Shown one piece after another: positions 33,328 through 33,370 of a DNA stretch of 33,370 bases. This stretch comes from Candidatus Woodwardiibium gallinarum (lineage in GTDB: Bacteria > Bacillota > Clostridia > Oscillospirales > CAG-382), in the NCBI GenBank assembly GCA_904419545.1, contig CAJFRY010000022.1, positions 1-33,370 of the forward strand, written 5' to 3'. Each line of letters opens with the position of its first letter. The first letter of the stretch is position 1. The notes under the pieces were generated by a model. The model saw only the letters and a program-made list of their open reading frames with translations. It was not told the DNA's origin and made no database searches. The position numbers and the translations under genes are program-made.

Positions 33328-33370
33328 TTCGCTCTTCTCGCAGGGTAAAACGAAGTCAAAATCCGGGGTA

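Noticed and set aside
33230..33370. CRISPR array
   Set aside because: Units are only about 10 bp, occur in both orientations and at irregular spacing, with no spacers of constant length.

Overview
The window comes from a spore-forming, low-to-mid GC Firmicute of the class Clostridia. By gene content and style it is most likely an Oscillospirales/Ruminococcaceae-type anaerobe. Reasons: a forespore sigma factor (sigG) and yunB are present; the promoters are clear TTGACA-N17-TATAAT types; Shine-Dalgarno sites are strong; there is a GGGtGRT-family protein next to a NifU-like scaffold, a DHHW-type surface protein and a divergent topoisomerase IV-like gene pair. No rRNA, tRNA or CRISPR array was seen.

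Layout. 1-335: start of a leftward gene cut by the window edge, with a perfect promoter, then a terminator-like hairpin. 336-3421: a leftward fused ABC transporter (ATPase plus FtsX/MacB-like permease) and, divergent from it, a GH36-like glycosidase. A near-perfect palindrome sits at the transporter's transcription start. 3422-7948: glycosidase, a SAM methyltransferase, a convergent AAA/ABC-type ATPase whose best start is an ACG codon behind an ideal ribosome site, and a zinc-ribbon membrane protein. 8049-9979: an OmpR-type regulator and histidine kinase with a 4-nt overlap, ended by a terminator shared with convergent sigG. 10027-11263: sigG with a SigF-like promoter, and a DUF3006 gene. 11452-12757: one IS3-family insertion sequence whose orfA carries two frameshifts. 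12953-15596: yunB, converging with a SpoU-type methyltransferase and a DHHW-like protein. 15678-16033: a non-coding stretch with four consecutive hairpins and a terminator.

16034-30581 is one long leftward block: aminotransferase, trpS, a topoisomerase IV B-like subunit, a nucleotidyltransferase, the topoisomerase A-like subunit, gdpP, rplI, dnaB, tilS, ftsH. Spacings are mostly short or overlapping, and the only strong promoter I see is ahead of the aminotransferase. The block joins replication, chromosome topology, c-di-AMP turnover, translation and membrane proteolysis. gdpP-rplI-dnaB and tilS-ftsH are familiar Firmicute neighbourhoods.

30698-33192 is a rightward three-gene unit behind a strong promoter: a PduL-type phosphotransacylase, a NifU/IscU-like scaffold and a GGGtGRT protein of unknown function, closed by a good terminator. 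I regard it as the best candidate for an undescribed functional system. The last 200 bases hold an 18-bp direct repeat and several GTACCCC units running off the edge, which may mark the border of an integrated element or a dense regulatory region.
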